From an uncultured Eubacterium sp. (lineage in GTDB: Bacteria; Bacillota; Clostridia; Lachnospirales; Lachnospiraceae): a stretch of DNA of 7,223 nucleotides. The position numbers and the translations under genes are program-made. The notes beneath the pieces are model-generated. The model did not search any database. It saw only the letters and a list, made by a program, of their open reading frames with translations, and was not told the origin of the DNA. Numbering within the stretch: position 1 is the first letter of the stretch; each line of letters starts with the position of its first letter. The stretch is from NCBI GenBank assembly GCA_905236295.1, contig CAJOQF010000272.1, positions 1 to 7,223 on the forward strand, given 5' to 3'. This document shows, piece after piece, positions 5,602 through 7,223 of this stretch.

Positions 5602-5721
5602 TTAATTGAGTTCCAACCTCATCAACCTAACCATCTTTTCATAACTGTCTTCTATCGCATAATCTTGGCAAGCAGTGATTTTTTGAGTTACTTTCTCTTT
5701 TTGGGCATAATAGTAATCATT
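5602..5721 (-). pseudogene. Possible C-terminal tail of a lost gene
   Basis: The gap between the surface-protein gene and the acyltransferase gene holds an open frame with no credible start. It reads NDYYYAQKEKVTQK, then ITACQDYAIEDSYEKMVRLM, and ends RLELN with a stop at 5604-5602. The composition looks like the last helices of a real protein, for example a TetR-type or other helix-turn-helix regulator, but I cannot assign a family. It ends 17 bases before the acyltransferase ATG, as the previous gene of an operon would. The frame could equally be chance. I found no convincing terminator or sigma-A promoter in this gap. Confidence 0.3.
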
Positions 5722-5726
5722 TCTTA

Positions 5727-7223
5727 TTATGCAGTGTAGAAGTAGTATTTCTTAGACCACTTTGAATATAGCGTCTTCTTTTTACCATTGTGCAAAATAT
5801 TCTTATAAGTACGTACAATTATATAATATTTTTTGTTTTCTTTCAATCCGGTAAGCACTTTATATGCGGTATTATTCCTTACTTTTACCTTTTTCCCGCC
5901 CGATAAAGAACGCTTGGCAGAGTACTTAAGTTCGTACCCGCTGGTCTGCTTTTTTTGAGCTTTTATCTTTATTCGAATCTTTGAATTATCTCTTTTATAG
6001 AGATGCTTTGAAAGCAGTGTTGTCCCCTGTGGTCTTATCTTAAATCTCTTTGTAATACTTCCCGAATACGGTGATTTAAAGTCAAGTCTGACACTGGCTA
6101 TCCCGACATTAATATTATCCGCATATGTCAGATCATAATAATCTTTTGTGATCACCTTGTTAAATGCATCTCTGACAACAACCGAGGGTTTCTTCTCATC
6201 GCCGTTGTAAGTAGTTTCCGAATATGACAGTTTTATATCCGCAACAGTATTCGGTGATCCCGTATTAGGTTTTGTTGCCGTCTCACCCGAAGAATCATCT
6301 GATTGATCCTTATCATCTGAAGTGTCTTTTGTGGGATCGGTAGTGACCTTGCCACCCGATGTATCCGCACCAGTTATTTCTATATCATTTCCAAGTCTGT
6401 CGAGCTTAAGATTGGTTTTGGTATCCCCGTTTGCCGAAACCATATCGCAGACGTTGTTGTTTATTCCGTAGGCAATATCATATTTTATATTGCTGCCGTT
6501 AACGGAAACTCCATTTGTCTTTGAGACGATAACCGAGCTTGTCCCCGAAACATTGGCATCCGCAAACAATCCCTCGCCGATCACAGTTACATTTACCTTT
6601 CCCGTAGTTGACGAGAACGAATATGCATCGCTCGCATTCACGCTGATCTGCAGCCTTGATGAATCCGTATTGCCCGTGGTACTGTTCGGACAGATACACA
6701 CGTCGCTAGTCTGAGATACACTACCTCCGTTCGGATCCAATGTGACTGTCAGATTTTTGGTTGGCCTGTCGGCAGATAATACAATTGCCTGATCATGAAT
6801 CTTTGTCTGTGAAGAGGGCGCATTTGATCCACCGTTTGCATCATAAGAAACGGTATACTGCCCCATAGAAAAATTGTTTCGGGAATCTATTGTGCCGATT
6901 TTTCGAAGAACACTCTTGTCAACATCTATGCAGGGACGGACTCCGATTTTTTGATCCGTATACGACTCTGCATAAGAATACATTCCGTCATATCTGATAG
7001 AGCCGGAATCATCATTACCTGTAGCCTTGTCCCTAAGCCACCAGGCCCCACTGTAATTACTTCCGGTCGGACTTGTCAAAAATTTATACGGATCCTTTGT
7101 AATAGCAAACGGTGTAAGAATCGCATACAGATAGTTGTTTACCGTAGCAGAATTAACATATTTGAATCCGTAACTGGAATTTGAAATTTCATTGTAGGAA
7201 AGTAAAAAGACATTGTCCGTCCA
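5727..7223 (-). CDS. Secreted multidomain surface protein with DUF6273, 5' end missing
   Basis: The frame is open to the window edge, giving the last 498 residues; a TTG at 7079 is not a true start because 48 in-frame codons of the same domain precede it. Visible order: DUF6273 (1 to about 105), with VFLLSYNE at 5-12, GAWWLRD at 59-65 and GVRPCIDVD at 94-102; two InlB-like repeat starts, TVSYDANGG (124-132) and TVTLDPNGG (159-167), both lacking the usual GYTFxGW portion; an unassigned beta-rich region to about 285; a Thr/Asp/Ser linker (about 288-327); an MBG/Ig-like domain (about 328-398, with VVVRD and DLTYADNINVG); and a fibronectin-like C-terminus (SGYELKYS, YYIIVRTYK, YSKWSKKYYFYT). Such proteins are typical of Lachnospiraceae and probably serve adhesion or binding at the cell surface; the role is unknown. 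No sortase motif is present. No clear terminator follows. Confidence 0.82.
   Translation of the reverse strand, partial: WTDNVFLLSYNEISNSSYGFKYVNSATVNNYLYAILTPFAITKDPYKFLTSPTGSNYSGAWWLRDKATGNDDSGSIRYDGMYSYAESYTDQKIGVRPCIDVDKSVLRKIGTIDSRNNFSMGQYTVSYDANGGSNAPSSQTKIHDQAIVLSADRPTKNLTVTLDPNGGSVSQTSDVCICPNSTTGNTDSSRLQISVNASDAYSFSSTTGKVNVTVIGEGLFADANVSGTSSVIVSKTNGVSVNGSNIKYDIAYGINNNVCDMVSANGDTKTNLKLDRLGNDIEITGADTSGGKVTTDPTKDTSDDKDQSDDSSGETATKPNTGSPNTVADIKLSYSETTYNGDEKKPSVVVRDAFNKVITKDYYDLTYADNINVGIASVRLDFKSPYSGSITKRFKIRPQGTTLLSKHLYKRDNSKIRIKIKAQKKQTSGYELKYSAKRSLSGGKKVKVRNNTAYKVLTGLKENKKYYIIVRTYKNILHNGKKKTLYSKWSKKYYFYTA

Noticed and set aside
7077..7079. TTG start for the surface protein
   Set aside because: The same frame is open upstream to the edge and encodes the first part of the DUF6273 domain, so the gene begins outside the window.

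Overview
The window reads as chromosome of a low-GC anaerobic Firmicute, most likely a Lachnospiraceae-type Clostridium relative. The clues are moderate AT richness, strong AGGAGG ribosome binding sites, and exported proteins built from bacterial Ig-like (BIG2), InlB-like, DUF6273 and fibronectin-like modules with Lys/Thr-rich sequence. Every convincing gene lies on the minus strand, so transcription runs from high to low coordinates.

Right part (7223 down to 5727): the C-terminal 498 residues of a large secreted or surface protein with DUF6273, collapsed InlB-like repeats, a Thr/Asp linker, an Ig-like domain and a fibronectin-like tail. Its start lies outside the window. Next come about 140 bp that may hold the tail of a lost gene, then a cytoplasmic condensation-type acyltransferase (5584-4310, HxxxDG motif) that is visibly richer in G+C than its neighbours.

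Middle (4231 down to 1456): two exported enzymes in an apparent operon, 40 bp apart, each made of a signal peptide, a BIG2 domain and a catalytic part. The first is a BIG2-flavodoxin-M15 peptidase fusion. The second is a BIG2-HAD phosphatase. Both should act outside the membrane, probably at the cell wall. A clear rho-independent terminator follows the phosphatase.

Left part (1455 down to 1): a scarred region. A repeat of about 60 bp (80-100 bp if the flanking terminator is counted) occurs twice. Between the copies lies the decayed C-terminus of a DUF4143-type ATPase. Then come a VOC (glyoxalase-fold) gene with a GTG start and an overlapping YgjP-like metallopeptidase gene that seems to have lost about 45-50 internal residues in frame. 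At the left edge is a perfect hairpin and a possible small, frameshifted minus-strand gene.

I see no CRISPR array, tRNA, rRNA, transposase or obvious defence system. The most notable items are the exported flavodoxin-peptidase fusion and the cluster of small deletions and duplications between 145 and 1441.
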